Part shown: piece after piece, positions 14,388 to 20,889 of the stretch
How the letters are laid out: each line of letters begins with the position of its first letter
Position numbering within the stretch: position 1 is the first letter of the stretch
Virus record (IMG/VR): IMGVR_UViG_3300032050_008653
Span: 1 to 20,889 of that record
DNA from: a virus
Strand: one strand, 5' to 3'
DNA length: 20,889 nucleotides
Program-made: the position numbers and the translations under genes
Notes under the pieces: model-generated
The model's database searches: none
What the model was told of the DNA's origin: nothing
What the model saw: the letters and a program-made list of their open reading frames with translations, nothing else

Positions 14388-16193
14388 ATGCCTGTAACAG
14401 CAAAACTAGATCCAGACGGTAAGCATATTCGCTTAGACGTTGAATACCGATACAAAGAACTTTGTAAAAGTATTCCGGGATCATCTTGGTCAGCTTCTGA
14501 TCAAATCTGGAGAGTCCCTCTAAGTTGGTCTACTTGTTTAGCGCTGCGCTCTACCTTTAGAAACGATTTAGTTATTGCCGAAGATCTTGGTGAGTGGGCT
14601 ACAAACCTTCTTAACACTCGTATTAGTCCAGCAAACTCTCTTAGAGAGTTAGAGCAGTTTGAGTCCTCAACTAACTTAGATCTTTTCCCGCACCAGCAAG
14701 CAGGAGTTGAGTTTCTTAAAACAGCTCGTAGGGCTTTGTTGGCAGATGAGCCAGGTCTAGGTAAGACTGCTCAAGCAATTAGAGCAATCAAAGAACTTAA
14801 AGACAGCGGTGAAGATGTTTTTCCTGCACTTATTGTCTGTCCTAACACTCTTAAGAAAAACTGGGCTCGTGAATTTGGTCGTTGGTGGCCAGGAGTTTCT
14901 ACTCAAGTTATTAAGGGAACTTCTACCCAGCGTAAAAAGCAGTTTGAGACTCCTGCAGATGTTTACATTATTAACTGGGAGTCGTTACGTACTCACTCAC
15001 GACTGGCTCCGTACGGCTCTGTAGCACTGGCTCGCTGTAAAGAATGCGGCGGTCACGATGAAAGAGTGAGTCTTACTCGTTGTGAGGTTCACCAAAGAGA
15101 GTTAAATAAGATTGATTTCAAAGCAGTTGTTGCTGACGAAATTCACCGGTCAAAAGATCCTAAATCAAAACAAACTCGCGCTTTGTGGTCAGCAACTGGC
15201 AATGCAGAGTTTAGGTTTGCACTAACTGGTACTCCTGTGGCAAACAACGTTGTAGATATGTGGTCAATTTTGCATTGGCTTTCTCCTGAGGATTGGCCAT
15301 CAAAGACAAAGTGGATTGACCGTATGGTTGACACAATGCTTAATGCTTTTGGTGGGATGATGGTTCTTGGAATTAAGCCTCATATGGAAGATGAGTTCCA
15401 ACGTACTATTAGTCATCACATGCGTCGTATGTTGAAGGCTCGCGTATTGCCTTGGCTACCACCAGTAATCAACGAACGCCGCGACTTGGAGATGTCTACT
15501 AAGCAGAAAAAAGCTTACGAACAAATGCGCGACACAATGATTGCCGAACTTGAGTCTGGCGAAGCGTTATCTGCCCCTAGTGTTCTGACTCAGACAATTC
15601 GTTTGCTTCAGTTTGCTAGTTCTTATGCAAACATTGTTGTTGATGAGAATACTGGAGAACCTAAGGCTGTTTTGTCAGAGCCATCTTGTAAGGTTGATTC
15701 TCTTATGGATGACATTAAAAACGGAGACTTTGGAGAGGACTCAGTTGCTGTATGTGCAGTGTCGCGTCAGTTAATTGAACTTCTAAGTGCTGCTTTGACT
15801 AAAGCCAACATCCCTCACGGTTTAATTACTGGTGCTCAGAATGAAGATGAACGTCAGCAAGCTATTGATGATTTTCAATCTGGTGCAAAGAAGTGGATTT
15901 TATTTACTGCCCAGGCTGGCGGTGTAGGTGTGACTCTCACTGCTGCTCGTCGCTTGATTATGCTTCAGCGCCCTTGGTCTTTGGTTGATCACAAACAAGC
16001 ACTAGACCGTGTGCACCGCATTGGATCAGAGATTCACGATTCGATTGTGATTACAGATTATGTAACAGAAGGAACTATAGAAGAACGAGTTCTACAAGTT
16101 CTTGAAACTAAAGCAGATAACTTTGAGCAAATCGTTCACGACAGGGAAAAACTACTTGACTTGCTTAAAAAAGATAAGGCAGGTAAGTTATGA
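14388..16193 (+). CDS. SNF2/SF2-type DNA helicase with candidate zinc knuckle
   Basis: A 601-residue superfamily 2 ATPase of the SNF2-like branch. After an N-terminal region of about 100 residues with a small alpha/beta part, motif I is LLADEPGLGKTAQ near residues 117-129. Motif Ia is LIVCPNTLKKNW, motif II D250-E-I-H253, motif III FALTGTPVANN. The second RecA-like lobe has motif IV around SVAVCAVSRQ, motif V TAQAGGVGVTLTAA and motif VI QALDRVHRIG near 537-546. Between motifs Ia and II lies C217-x2-C220-x11-C232-x2-H235, resembling a zinc knuckle. Such phage enzymes remodel or unwind DNA during replication and recombination. It begins after the promoter candidate at 14342 with a strong ribosome site, and ends in an ATGA overlap with a 15-codon mini-ORF. 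Confidence 0.88.
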   Translation: MPVTAKLDPDGKHIRLDVEYRYKELCKSIPGSSWSASDQIWRVPLSWSTCLALRSTFRNDLVIAEDLGEWATNLLNTRISPANSLRELEQFESSTNLDLFPHQQAGVEFLKTARRALLADEPGLGKTAQAIRAIKELKDSGEDVFPALIVCPNTLKKNWAREFGRWWPGVSTQVIKGTSTQRKKQFETPADVYIINWESLRTHSRLAPYGSVALARCKECGGHDERVSLTRCEVHQRELNKIDFKAVVADEIHRSKDPKSKQTRALWSATGNAEFRFALTGTPVANNVVDMWSILHWLSPEDWPSKTKWIDRMVDTMLNAFGGMMVLGIKPHMEDEFQRTISHHMRRMLKARVLPWLPPVINERRDLEMSTKQKKAYEQMRDTMIAELESGEALSAPSVLTQTIRLLQFASSYANIVVDENTGEPKAVLSEPSCKVDSLMDDIKNGDFGEDSVAVCAVSRQLIELLSAALTKANIPHGLITGAQNEDERQQAIDDFQSGAKKWILFTAQAGGVGVTLTAARRLIMLQRPWSLVDHKQALDRVHRIGSEIHDSIVITDYVTEGTIEERVLQVLETKADNFEQIVHDREKLLDLLKKDKAGKL

Positions 16194-16237
16194 AACATAC
16201 AACAATGACATATAAGGACGGAATGATAGATGTCTAA
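16190..16237 (+). CDS. Possible 15-codon coupling ORF between helicase and nuclease
   Basis: An ATG overlapping the helicase stop (ATGA) opens a 15-residue frame (MKHTTMTYKDGMIDV) whose stop, at 16235-16237, lies just past the nuclease start at 16230. The nuclease Shine-Dalgarno (AAGGA, 16214-16218) is inside it. Its exact fit across the 36-base gap suggests translational coupling rather than a functional peptide. It could equally be chance. Confidence 0.3.
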   Translation: MKHTTMTYKDGMIDV

Positions 16238-17162
16238 TGTAATTAGACTCTCTAACTCAGAGATTCAAACATTTAAAGATTGTCGTCGCCGGTGGTGGTT
16301 AACTTACTATCGTCGTCTAAAGCCTCTTAACCAAGACTTTACTGGGGCCCTGGCGCTTGGATCACGTATTCATGCTGCCTTAGATGATCACTATGCAAAA
16401 GGTGTTCCACTACTAGATGCTCATTCTCGCTTGGTAGAGGCTGACCGTAACTTACTTATTGCAGATTTCAGGGATACTGACACCCTTGATGGCGAAGCAG
16501 AACTAGGTCGAATCATGCTTGAGGGCTATGAGCAGTGGGTTGAGGAAAACGGAATTGACTCAGAGCTAGAAATGATTTCTACAGAAGAAACAATTATTGC
16601 CCCATTATTCAACGGAGAAGTTGAGTTACAGGGGAAGCTTGATATGCGTGTTCGCCGTAAGGTTGATGGTGTTCGTATGTTCCGTGACTTTAAGACTGTA
16701 GGTGGATCACTTTCAGACTTTGCAATGCTTGCTCCAATGAATGAGCAAGTGCTTACATATATGCTTCTGGAAACATTCCAGAGTAAAGAAGGAGAACGCT
16801 CCGAAGGTGGCATCTTTACGATGCTAAAAAAGGTAAAGCGTACTGCTTCTGCACGACCTCCGTTCTACGACCAGATTGAGGTGCGTCACAATGTGTTCAC
16901 ACTTCGTTCTTTCTGGAACCGTATCCACGGAACAATAACAGACCTAATGCGAGTGCGTACAGCGCTTGACGAAGGTACTGATCATACTTCTGTTGCGTAT
17001 CCTCACCCGACACGCGATTGTAAGTGGAAGTGTCAATTCTTTACTGTATGCACGTTAATGGATGACGGTAGCGCAGCCGAGCAAGCACTTTCAGAAATGT
17101 TTGAAGAGGGAGACCCCTATTCATATTACGAAAACGAAAATGACAAGAAAGGACTGGAATAA
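16230..17162 (+). CDS. Cas4/RecB-like PD-(D/E)XK exonuclease with Fe-S cluster
   Basis: The 310-residue protein starts IRLSNSEIQTFKDC18RRRWW, the typical opening of Cas4/RecB/AddB-type nucleases, followed by LGSRIHAALDDHY with the conserved G-x-x-x-H. The catalytic core shows D138 in GKLDMRV and D153-F-K155, fitting the D-(x)n-D/E-x-K pattern. Four cysteines, C18 and C264-x3-C268-x5-C274, are placed as for a 4Fe-4S cluster joining N- and C-termini, although the usual spacing of the middle pair is two residues. It should degrade DNA ends or ssDNA to make recombination substrates. Genes for a Sak4-like recombinase and an SSB-like protein follow immediately. No CRISPR array or other Cas gene is nearby, so this is a replication/recombination nuclease. 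Confidence 0.82.
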   Translation: MSNVIRLSNSEIQTFKDCRRRWWLTYYRRLKPLNQDFTGALALGSRIHAALDDHYAKGVPLLDAHSRLVEADRNLLIADFRDTDTLDGEAELGRIMLEGYEQWVEENGIDSELEMISTEETIIAPLFNGEVELQGKLDMRVRRKVDGVRMFRDFKTVGGSLSDFAMLAPMNEQVLTYMLLETFQSKEGERSEGGIFTMLKKVKRTASARPPFYDQIEVRHNVFTLRSFWNRIHGTITDLMRVRTALDEGTDHTSVAYPHPTRDCKWKCQFFTVCTLMDDGSAAEQALSEMFEEGDPYSYYENENDKKGLE

Positions 17163-17164
17163 CT

Positions 17165-17944
17165 ATGAGTGACATTCAGCGTTCTCTTACAGTTATGGTC
17201 TACGGTGAGTCAAAGGTTGGAAAATCCACCTTTGCGGTTACCGCTCCATATCCACGTCTCATGCTTGACGTTGAGGGTGGGCATCGTTTCCTCCCTATCA
17301 TCGTGAAGTACTGGGACCCACTCCGAGAGGAGCCACCAGTAGCAGACGGCACTTGGGATACTTGCGTAGTCCAAGTTCGTAGCTATGACGATGTGCTTAA
17401 GGCATATCAATGGCTTCAGAGCGGTAAGCATCAGTTTAAGAGTCTTATCATTGACTCAATCTCTGAACTTCAAGTTAAGTGCATGGATAGCATCGCAGGT
17501 AGCGAGCAGATGAAGATGCAGCAGTGGGGCGAACTACTTCGTCACATGGGCGGTCTTTTACGTGACCTACGCGATCTAACAATGCACGCAACTAATCCAC
17601 TAGAAGCAGTTGTCTTGACTGCAATGGCTCGTCCTAGCCAAGACGGTCGTCAGCGTCCGTACTTGCAGGGTCAGCTTGCAATCCAGGCTCCGTACTTCTA
17701 CGACATTCTTGGTGCTATCACAACAGAGGAAGTACCAAACCCTGATCCATTGAGTCCTCCGTACAAGGTTCGTAAAATGTACGTGGAACGAAATAATCAG
17801 TATGAGGCTGGAGAGCGTGTACAAGGTCGCCTTGGCTCAGCAGTTCAGCAAGAAAACCTCTCCATTGAACGTATGCTTGACATGATTTTTGGAGAAAAAC
17901 AACCTGCAGCAACTGCTGCCAAAACAACAAAGAAGGAAGGTTAA
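17165..17944 (+). CDS. RecA-like AAA ATPase, Sak4-type recombinase
   Basis: The ATG follows the nuclease stop by two bases, with AAAGGA upstream. The 259-residue protein is a single-domain RecA-like ATPase: Walker A G14-E-S-K-V-G-K20-S-T22, MLDVEGG after the first strand, a Walker B strand LIIDSISEL with D97, and VVLTAMARPSQDG with QGQLAIQAPYFYD, a layout seen in phage Sak4-like proteins (AAA_24 family). Sak4 proteins bind ssDNA and, together with a phage SSB, promote strand annealing. The Fe-S nuclease upstream and SSB-like gene three bases downstream give the expected trio. The C-terminal 15 residues are Ala/Lys-rich and probably disordered. Confidence 0.82.
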   Translation: MSDIQRSLTVMVYGESKVGKSTFAVTAPYPRLMLDVEGGHRFLPIIVKYWDPLREEPPVADGTWDTCVVQVRSYDDVLKAYQWLQSGKHQFKSLIIDSISELQVKCMDSIAGSEQMKMQQWGELLRHMGGLLRDLRDLTMHATNPLEAVVLTAMARPSQDGRQRPYLQGQLAIQAPYFYDILGAITTEEVPNPDPLSPPYKVRKMYVERNNQYEAGERVQGRLGSAVQQENLSIERMLDMIFGEKQPAATAAKTTKKEG

Positions 17945-17947
17945 GGT

Positions 17948-18478
17948 ATGAGTACCTTAAACTGGTCCGACCTCATCAAAGAGGCTGGAGAAACAGCATC
18001 ATACGAACCACTACCAGACGGTGACTACGATTTAGTAGTTCTTGAAGGCGTGGCAAAGCAGACTCAGTCTGGCAAGACAATGTTCTCAGTTAAGGCTGAA
18101 GTACAGGGTGGTCCACACAACAAGCGTCTCGTATGGGACAACCTTGTAGTGTCTAATGACAATCCAACTGCGTTGGGTATTTTCTTTAGCAAGATGGCCG
18201 CTTTGGGATTGACTAGAGAAAATTTCTTTAGCCAAGACCCTACTAATGCTCAGATTGAAGCAGCTCTTGCTAATCGCAAGTTCCGCGCTCAAATTGGTAG
18301 TCGCGTATGGCAGGGTAACAAGAAGAATGAAATCAAGCGTTACTACCCTGCTCAGGCAGCAGCTCCAACTACAGATCCATGGGCTGAAGAACAGGCTCAG
18401 GCTGCTCCAGCACCTGCACCGGCTCCAGCACCTGCACCTGCACCCGCACCGGCTCCAGCGCCGTCTGCACCCTTCTAA
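17948..18478 (+). CDS. ssb: Single-stranded DNA-binding-like protein with Pro-Ala tail
   Basis: A strong ribosome site, AAGGAAGG at 17933-17940, lies 7 bases before the ATG, fitting high expression. Residues 1-135 form a compact domain: PLPDGDYDLVVLEGVAKQTQSG, read here as DGDYDLVVLEGVAK then TQSGKTMFSVKAEV, then NKRLVWDNLVVSND and RKFRAQIGSRVWQGNKKNEI. This matches phage DUF669-like ssDNA-binding proteins (an OB-like fold) rather than bacterial SSB. From about residue 153 to 172 it is an almost pure Pro-Ala repeat ending S-A-P-F; a terminal Phe is also the end of the bacterial SSB tip, though the acidic residues are missing here. It follows the Sak4-like gene, a common phage pairing. The Pro-Ala tract is encoded by repeated DNA. 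Confidence 0.78.
   Translation: MSTLNWSDLIKEAGETASYEPLPDGDYDLVVLEGVAKQTQSGKTMFSVKAEVQGGPHNKRLVWDNLVVSNDNPTALGIFFSKMAALGLTRENFFSQDPTNAQIEAALANRKFRAQIGSRVWQGNKKNEIKRYYPAQAAAPTTDPWAEEQAQAAPAPAPAPAPAPAPAPAPAPSAPF
18404..18466 (+). repeat. Pro-Ala coding tandem repeat in the SSB-like gene
   Basis: The 17-base unit GCTCCAGCACCTGCACC occurs at 18404-18420 and again at 18422-18438, an 18-base period. Shorter GCACC/GCACCGGCTCCAGC pieces continue to about 18466. It is GC-rich against an AT-rich background and likely to vary in length by slippage. Confidence 0.75.
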
Positions 18479-18498
18479 GTCACTGGCTTAGTGAGATT

Positions 18499-18530
18499 GC
18501 CTTCCAGCAAATGTTGGAAGGCTTTCTCAT
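18499..18530 (+). terminator. Intrinsic (Rho-independent) terminator
   Basis: GCCTTCCAGC (18499-18508) pairs with GTTGGAAGGC (18513-18522) over 10 base pairs with one G-U, around the 4-base loop AAAT, followed by TTTCTCATT. GAGA before and TCTC after the stem can extend it past a two-base mismatch. It is the strongest terminator in the window and closes the replication block, 21 bases after the SSB-like stop. A small TCACT/AGTGA hairpin (18480-18494) precedes it. Confidence 0.85.
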
Positions 18531-18568
18531 TACTCCACAAACTATAGGAAAGAGATAGATTAAAAACT

Positions 18569-19585
18569 ATGAAAGTATTACTTACTGGATGTAGTGCTCC
18601 TCAGTCGTCCCCTGGATTAAATACAAGGCTTCCTACTTTTTCTGGTCTTATACGAAATGCTTTGAGTTATTCTGGACACGAAGTTGTGTGGACTACACCA
18701 TCAATAGATATGTCTGAAGAGTATCTATCCCAGTTTGATGTGGTAATAGTTGGTCTAACTCCACCCACGAGTCTTTCTTCATATCGACTATACGGGGCTT
18801 TGTCTGTCATTGAAAGAGCTCGCAAGGTGTCTAATGTTAGATATTTAGTTGATGCTCCAGAGCCCCACAAACTGTGGGCTGGGATTAGGGCGGTTGCTAA
18901 TAATCCAGAGGATCTTGTAAAAGATTTTTACTCTAAAAGATCAGAGTTTGGTAAAGCTACATCCTCAGCAAATCTTTCTCGTATTCAAGGAGTTATTTTT
19001 GATTTGTATGAAAATACTTGGGAACAGACTTTGTGTCCTTCTTTTCCTTGGTCTAAGAAAGAACACATAACAAAACACATACCTAATATTTCTGAAGATA
19101 ATTTGGATCTTTTATGTCTTGACTCATTTCTATTGACTGCCGTAGAGGATTCAACTGCTTTATATATGAAGTCAAATTCAGACCATTGGTCTACTAATCA
19201 AAAGACCCCTTGGGTTAAAAATCTTGAAAAAACACTAAAAAATAAAATTTACCCAATGTCTAGTAGTAAATGGTCTACTAATACTTCTGTATTGACAAAT
19301 ATAAATAAATCTATTGGCTCTGTAATTTCTGTGTATAAAAATGAAGAGCCTTGGTGGTCGGTAAATCTTTCTCAGTCTTTGTATGTAAATACTCCCGTAG
19401 TCACAGACTGGAAGCAGACATCTTATTTAGGAGAGTCCTGGTCCCTTTTGGCTCATAACTTAGAGGATATGTCTGTTGGGGAAAGGCTTTCTATTGCTAC
19501 AAAACAAAAGAATGATTATATAAAGGTTTTACCAGATTTTAATGAGTCAATTTATAGAGTTTTATCCTGTGTTTTTGATGTTTAA
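18569..19585 (+). CDS. GT-B-like putative glycosyltransferase of unknown substrate
   Basis: The ATG lies 90 bases after the SSB-like stop, downstream of the terminator, so the gene starts a new transcript; the only purine-rich site (GGAAAGAG, 18547-18554) is distant. The 338-residue protein opens MKVLLTGCSAP, then LPTFSGLIRNALSYSGHEVVW and DVVIVGLTPPTSLSSYRLYGAL. This beta-strand/helix order, with an early G-rich loop and VVIVGL, resembles the N-terminal half of GT-B glycosyltransferases. The second half (about residues 240-330) has SVYKNEEPWWSVNLSQSL, read as SVYKNEEPWW and NLSQSLYVNTPVV, consistent with a donor-binding domain. It looks poorer in GC than its neighbours. I know no characterised homologue; the substrate could be DNA, protein or a surface sugar. 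Confidence is for the gene; the function is tentative. Confidence 0.6.
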   Translation: MKVLLTGCSAPQSSPGLNTRLPTFSGLIRNALSYSGHEVVWTTPSIDMSEEYLSQFDVVIVGLTPPTSLSSYRLYGALSVIERARKVSNVRYLVDAPEPHKLWAGIRAVANNPEDLVKDFYSKRSEFGKATSSANLSRIQGVIFDLYENTWEQTLCPSFPWSKKEHITKHIPNISEDNLDLLCLDSFLLTAVEDSTALYMKSNSDHWSTNQKTPWVKNLEKTLKNKIYPMSSSKWSTNTSVLTNINKSIGSVISVYKNEEPWWSVNLSQSLYVNTPVVTDWKQTSYLGESWSLLAHNLEDMSVGERLSIATKQKNDYIKVLPDFNESIYRVLSCVFDV

Positions 19586-19590
19586 TACAG

Positions 19591-19605
19591 TACAATTTAC
19601 GTAAA
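19591..19605 (+). promoter_or_regulatory. Candidate -10 element with overlapping palindrome
   Basis: In the 34-base gap before 19620, TACAAT (19591-19596) resembles a -10 hexamer and runs into the perfect 10-base palindrome TTTACGTAAA (19596-19605), a possible operator. No clear -35 is present. The surrounding bases align with the gap at 5751 at 14 of 20 positions. Confidence 0.25.
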
Positions 19606-19619
19606 GTGAGAGTGGATAT

Positions 19620-20045
19620 ATGAGAGATTTAAATATTGAGATGGCAAAGTCTCAACTAGAAATGGCTAAAGTGTCTGTTGATGTAGGCACTTCTGTAGTA
19701 AAACTTCTTGATTTTTGGAGAACCCTGCCCCACCTAGCATCAAACGATGCTCAAATAGTTGAAGTATTTTCAAAACTAGCTATGGGCATTGCTTTAGTTA
19801 ATAACCAAGGCAACGAGATTTGGGAACCCGGTATGCCAGGGTTTATCCGCGTTGGTGATGAAGTAAGAGTCTTGGCAGATGCTTTTGAGGGCGAGTTAGG
19901 ACAACTCCATAACGGGCGTAGGGGTCGTGTAGTTGCTGTTCGTTCAGGTGACATTATTGTTAAAACAACTGACGGTAGAGAGCCTACTCTTGATGGATCT
20001 CACTACTCTCCTTACAAAGTAGAAAAGTTAGTTGCAACATTATGA
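19620..20045 (+). CDS. Small protein with KOW/SH3-like barrel
   Basis: This 141-residue protein has a helical N-terminal half (about 1-75; MAKSQLEMAKVSVDVG, then DFWRTLPHLAS) and a C-terminal small beta-barrel: VGDEVRVLADAFEGELGQLH followed by NGRRGRVVAVRSGDIIVKT. The pattern of charged turns, G-R-R-G-R-V-V and alternating strands is that of KOW or SH3-like domains, which often bind RNA or protein. The start is ATG with only a weak GAGAG upstream. It ends in an ATGA overlap with the next gene. No function is known to me; a nucleic-acid or ribosome-associated role is speculation. Confidence 0.65.
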   Translation: MRDLNIEMAKSQLEMAKVSVDVGTSVVKLLDFWRTLPHLASNDAQIVEVFSKLAMGIALVNNQGNEIWEPGMPGFIRVGDEVRVLADAFEGELGQLHNGRRGRVVAVRSGDIIVKTTDGREPTLDGSHYSPYKVEKLVATL

Positions 20046-20257
20046 GCGTAGTCACTGTTGCTCATCTTTTGGTTAACGGAGATGATTACGACGAAATTTC
20101 TTTAGCTGCTGAAAAGCGTATTTCAGAGTTCTTTAACGTAAGTGTCTCTGACGTAAGAAAGAAATTTAACTACGAATTACTTGTTAAAGAGACAGAAGAT
20201 ATGGAAAGCGAAAGCTTTTATCAAGCACAGGTAGTGGTGAAAAATAGAGATGTCTGA
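20042..20257 (+). CDS. Hypothetical protein (71 aa)
   Basis: The ATG overlaps the upstream stop as ATGA and the gene overlaps the next by 8 bases, strong evidence for a translated, coupled gene. The product is acidic and looks like one compact alpha/beta fold: VVTVAHLLVNGDDYDEI, then ISEFFNVSVSDVRKKFNYEL and FYQAQVVVKNRDV. No cysteine motif, membrane segment or known domain is visible. Function unknown. Confidence 0.6.
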   Translation: MSVVTVAHLLVNGDDYDEISLAAEKRISEFFNVSVSDVRKKFNYELLVKETEDMESESFYQAQVVVKNRDV

Positions 20258-20555
20258 GACTACTCAAGAACCGGTTCTACAACTCAGAGTTCAAGCCCTT
20301 CGTGAAGCAGCAACAATTATTGCTGGGGATCGTGATGTTCAATATGGCGGTCCAGAAGAGAACTTTACTCGTATTGCAAAAATTTGGTCTGTAATTATTG
20401 GAGTAGATATAACTCCCGAAGATGTAGCAATGATGATGGTTGGGTTAAAAGTTGCTCGCTACGCATCTAAGTCAGGATTCCAGCCCGACACGTGGATTGA
20501 TATTGCTGGATACGCTGGTTGCGGTTATGAAGTTGGTAGTGTAGAAAAGACTTAA
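20250..20555 (+). CDS. DUF6378-like phage protein
   Basis: The 101-residue protein, overlapping the previous gene by 8 bases, reads LREAATIIAGDRDVQYGGPE, then NFTRIAKIWSVIIGVDITPEDVA, MMMVGLKVARYASKSG and DTWIDIAGYAGCGYEV. The combination GDRDxQYGxPExNF ... VALMMxxLKxAR ... DTWIDIAGYA is, as I recall it, the signature of DUF6378, an all-helical family common in phages of Gram-positive bacteria and often near nucleotide-metabolism genes. No experimentally proven function is known to me. The acidic E-x-N and D-I-A-G residues could form a metal site like the all-alpha NTP pyrophosphatases, but this is only a guess. Confidence 0.72.
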   Translation: MSETTQEPVLQLRVQALREAATIIAGDRDVQYGGPEENFTRIAKIWSVIIGVDITPEDVAMMMVGLKVARYASKSGFQPDTWIDIAGYAGCGYEVGSVEKT

Positions 20556-20578
20556 CAACTTCACAGACAGGCAAAATT

Positions 20579-20887
20579 TTGTACAAAAAAACAAAGCCTC
20601 AACTTCCATTTCCATCGACATATGAAAACCCTCTGTGTAGGGAAGTCGGTGGAGATTTGTTTTTTTATGGGGATGCTGATGATCCTGGTCAACTAGATAC
20701 AAATGCTACAAACGTTAAATTAGCAAGAAGCATATGTAAAAGTTGTGACCACATAGTTGAGTGCGCTGAGTGGGGTATACAACACGAACAGTTTGGTGTG
20801 TGGGGTGGTCTTAGTCCTGTAGAGCTTACAGATGCTCGTAGAAAAAGAAACATTAATCTTGCAACTATTCAGTACTTAGTTGATTAA
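20579..20887 (+). CDS. whiB: WhiB-like Fe-S transcriptional regulator
   Basis: The only reasonable start is TTG at 20579, with AGACAGG just upstream at 20565-20571; no ATG occurs in frame before the conserved region. The 102-residue protein has the four cluster cysteines C20, C53-x2-C56 and C62 (C-x2-C-x5-C), the WhiB turn G73-V-W-G-G77 and a basic C-terminal DARRKRN segment expected to contact DNA. WhiB-like proteins bind a 4Fe-4S cluster and the sigma factor region 4, altering host transcription. Phage copies, such as TM4 WhiB, can repress host whiB genes and cause superinfection exclusion. This gene is the main evidence for an actinobacterial host. It ends two bases before the window edge; a 23-base gap separates it from the preceding gene. 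Confidence 0.9.
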   Translation: MYKKTKPQLPFPSTYENPLCREVGGDLFFYGDADDPGQLDTNATNVKLARSICKSCDHIVECAEWGIQHEQFGVWGGLSPVELTDARRKRNINLATIQYLVD

Positions 20888-20889
20888 AG

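Noticed and set aside
14059-14484. Minus-strand 141-codon frame across the resolvase end, gap and helicase start
   Set aside because: It is antisense to two well-supported genes and to the promoter and hairpin region, has no ribosome site and no recognisable domain.
16230-17162. Cas4-like nuclease as a sign of a CRISPR system
   Set aside because: No repeats, spacers or other cas genes are visible; Cas4/RecB nucleases are common in phage recombination modules.
18404-18466. Direct repeats as a CRISPR or iteron array
   Set aside because: Units are in frame, adjacent without spacers, and encode Pro-Ala within a gene.
5738-20578. tRNA genes or attachment site
   Set aside because: All gaps are 90 bases or shorter and none reads as a cloverleaf; no integrase or tRNA-end repeat is present.

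Overview
The window is a stretch of a lytic-type tailed-phage genome (or a very phage-like contig). All credible genes lie on the + strand, packed with 1-8 bp overlaps or short gaps, and no gene-free stretch exceeds about 90 bases. The most direct host clue is the last gene, a WhiB-like iron-sulfur regulator, a family essentially confined to Actinobacteria and their phages. The DNA is clearly AT-rich by eye, which would suit a phage of low-GC freshwater actinobacteria rather than of Streptomyces or Mycobacterium; that host assignment is inference. No integrase, terminase, capsid, lysis, tRNA or CRISPR sequence is visible.

Region 1 (1-5737), virion and host-recognition genes: a 5'-truncated structural protein, a 140-residue fibre-type protein, a 1019-residue virion protein, two small structural proteins and a glycine-rich adhesin-like protein. 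The first and third genes share a recurring beta-rich module (pattern H-G-L-x-x-G-x-x-I-x-V).

Region 2 (5796-11461), sugar cassette: six genes, every junction overlapping. They are a GT2 glycosyltransferase with a TPR-like tail, a second GT2 enzyme, an RmlB-like nucleotide-sugar 4,6-dehydratase, an RgpF-like protein, a three-domain sugar C-methyltransferase and a CmcI/rhamnosyl-O-methyltransferase-like enzyme. Together they look able to make a 6-deoxy, C- and O-methylated sugar and attach it to something, possibly the neighbouring tail proteins. A weak promoter-like element precedes the cassette and another follows it.

Region 3 (11510-18478), DNA replication and recombination: a conserved hypothetical protein, a T7-like family A DNA polymerase, a RuvC-like resolvase, an SNF2-type helicase, a Cas4/RecB-like Fe-S nuclease, a Sak4-type RecA-like ATPase and an SSB-like protein with a Pro-Ala tail. 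A hairpin cluster plus an extended -10 element separates the resolvase from the helicase. A strong intrinsic terminator closes the block at 18499-18530.

Region 4 (18569-20887), accessory and regulatory genes: a GT-B-like protein of unknown substrate, a KOW/SH3-like small protein, a short hypothetical protein, a DUF6378-like protein and the WhiB-like regulator. The most interesting candidate system is the region 2 cassette, perhaps working with the GT-B-like gene at 18569. All functions are assigned by reading motifs; no database search was run.
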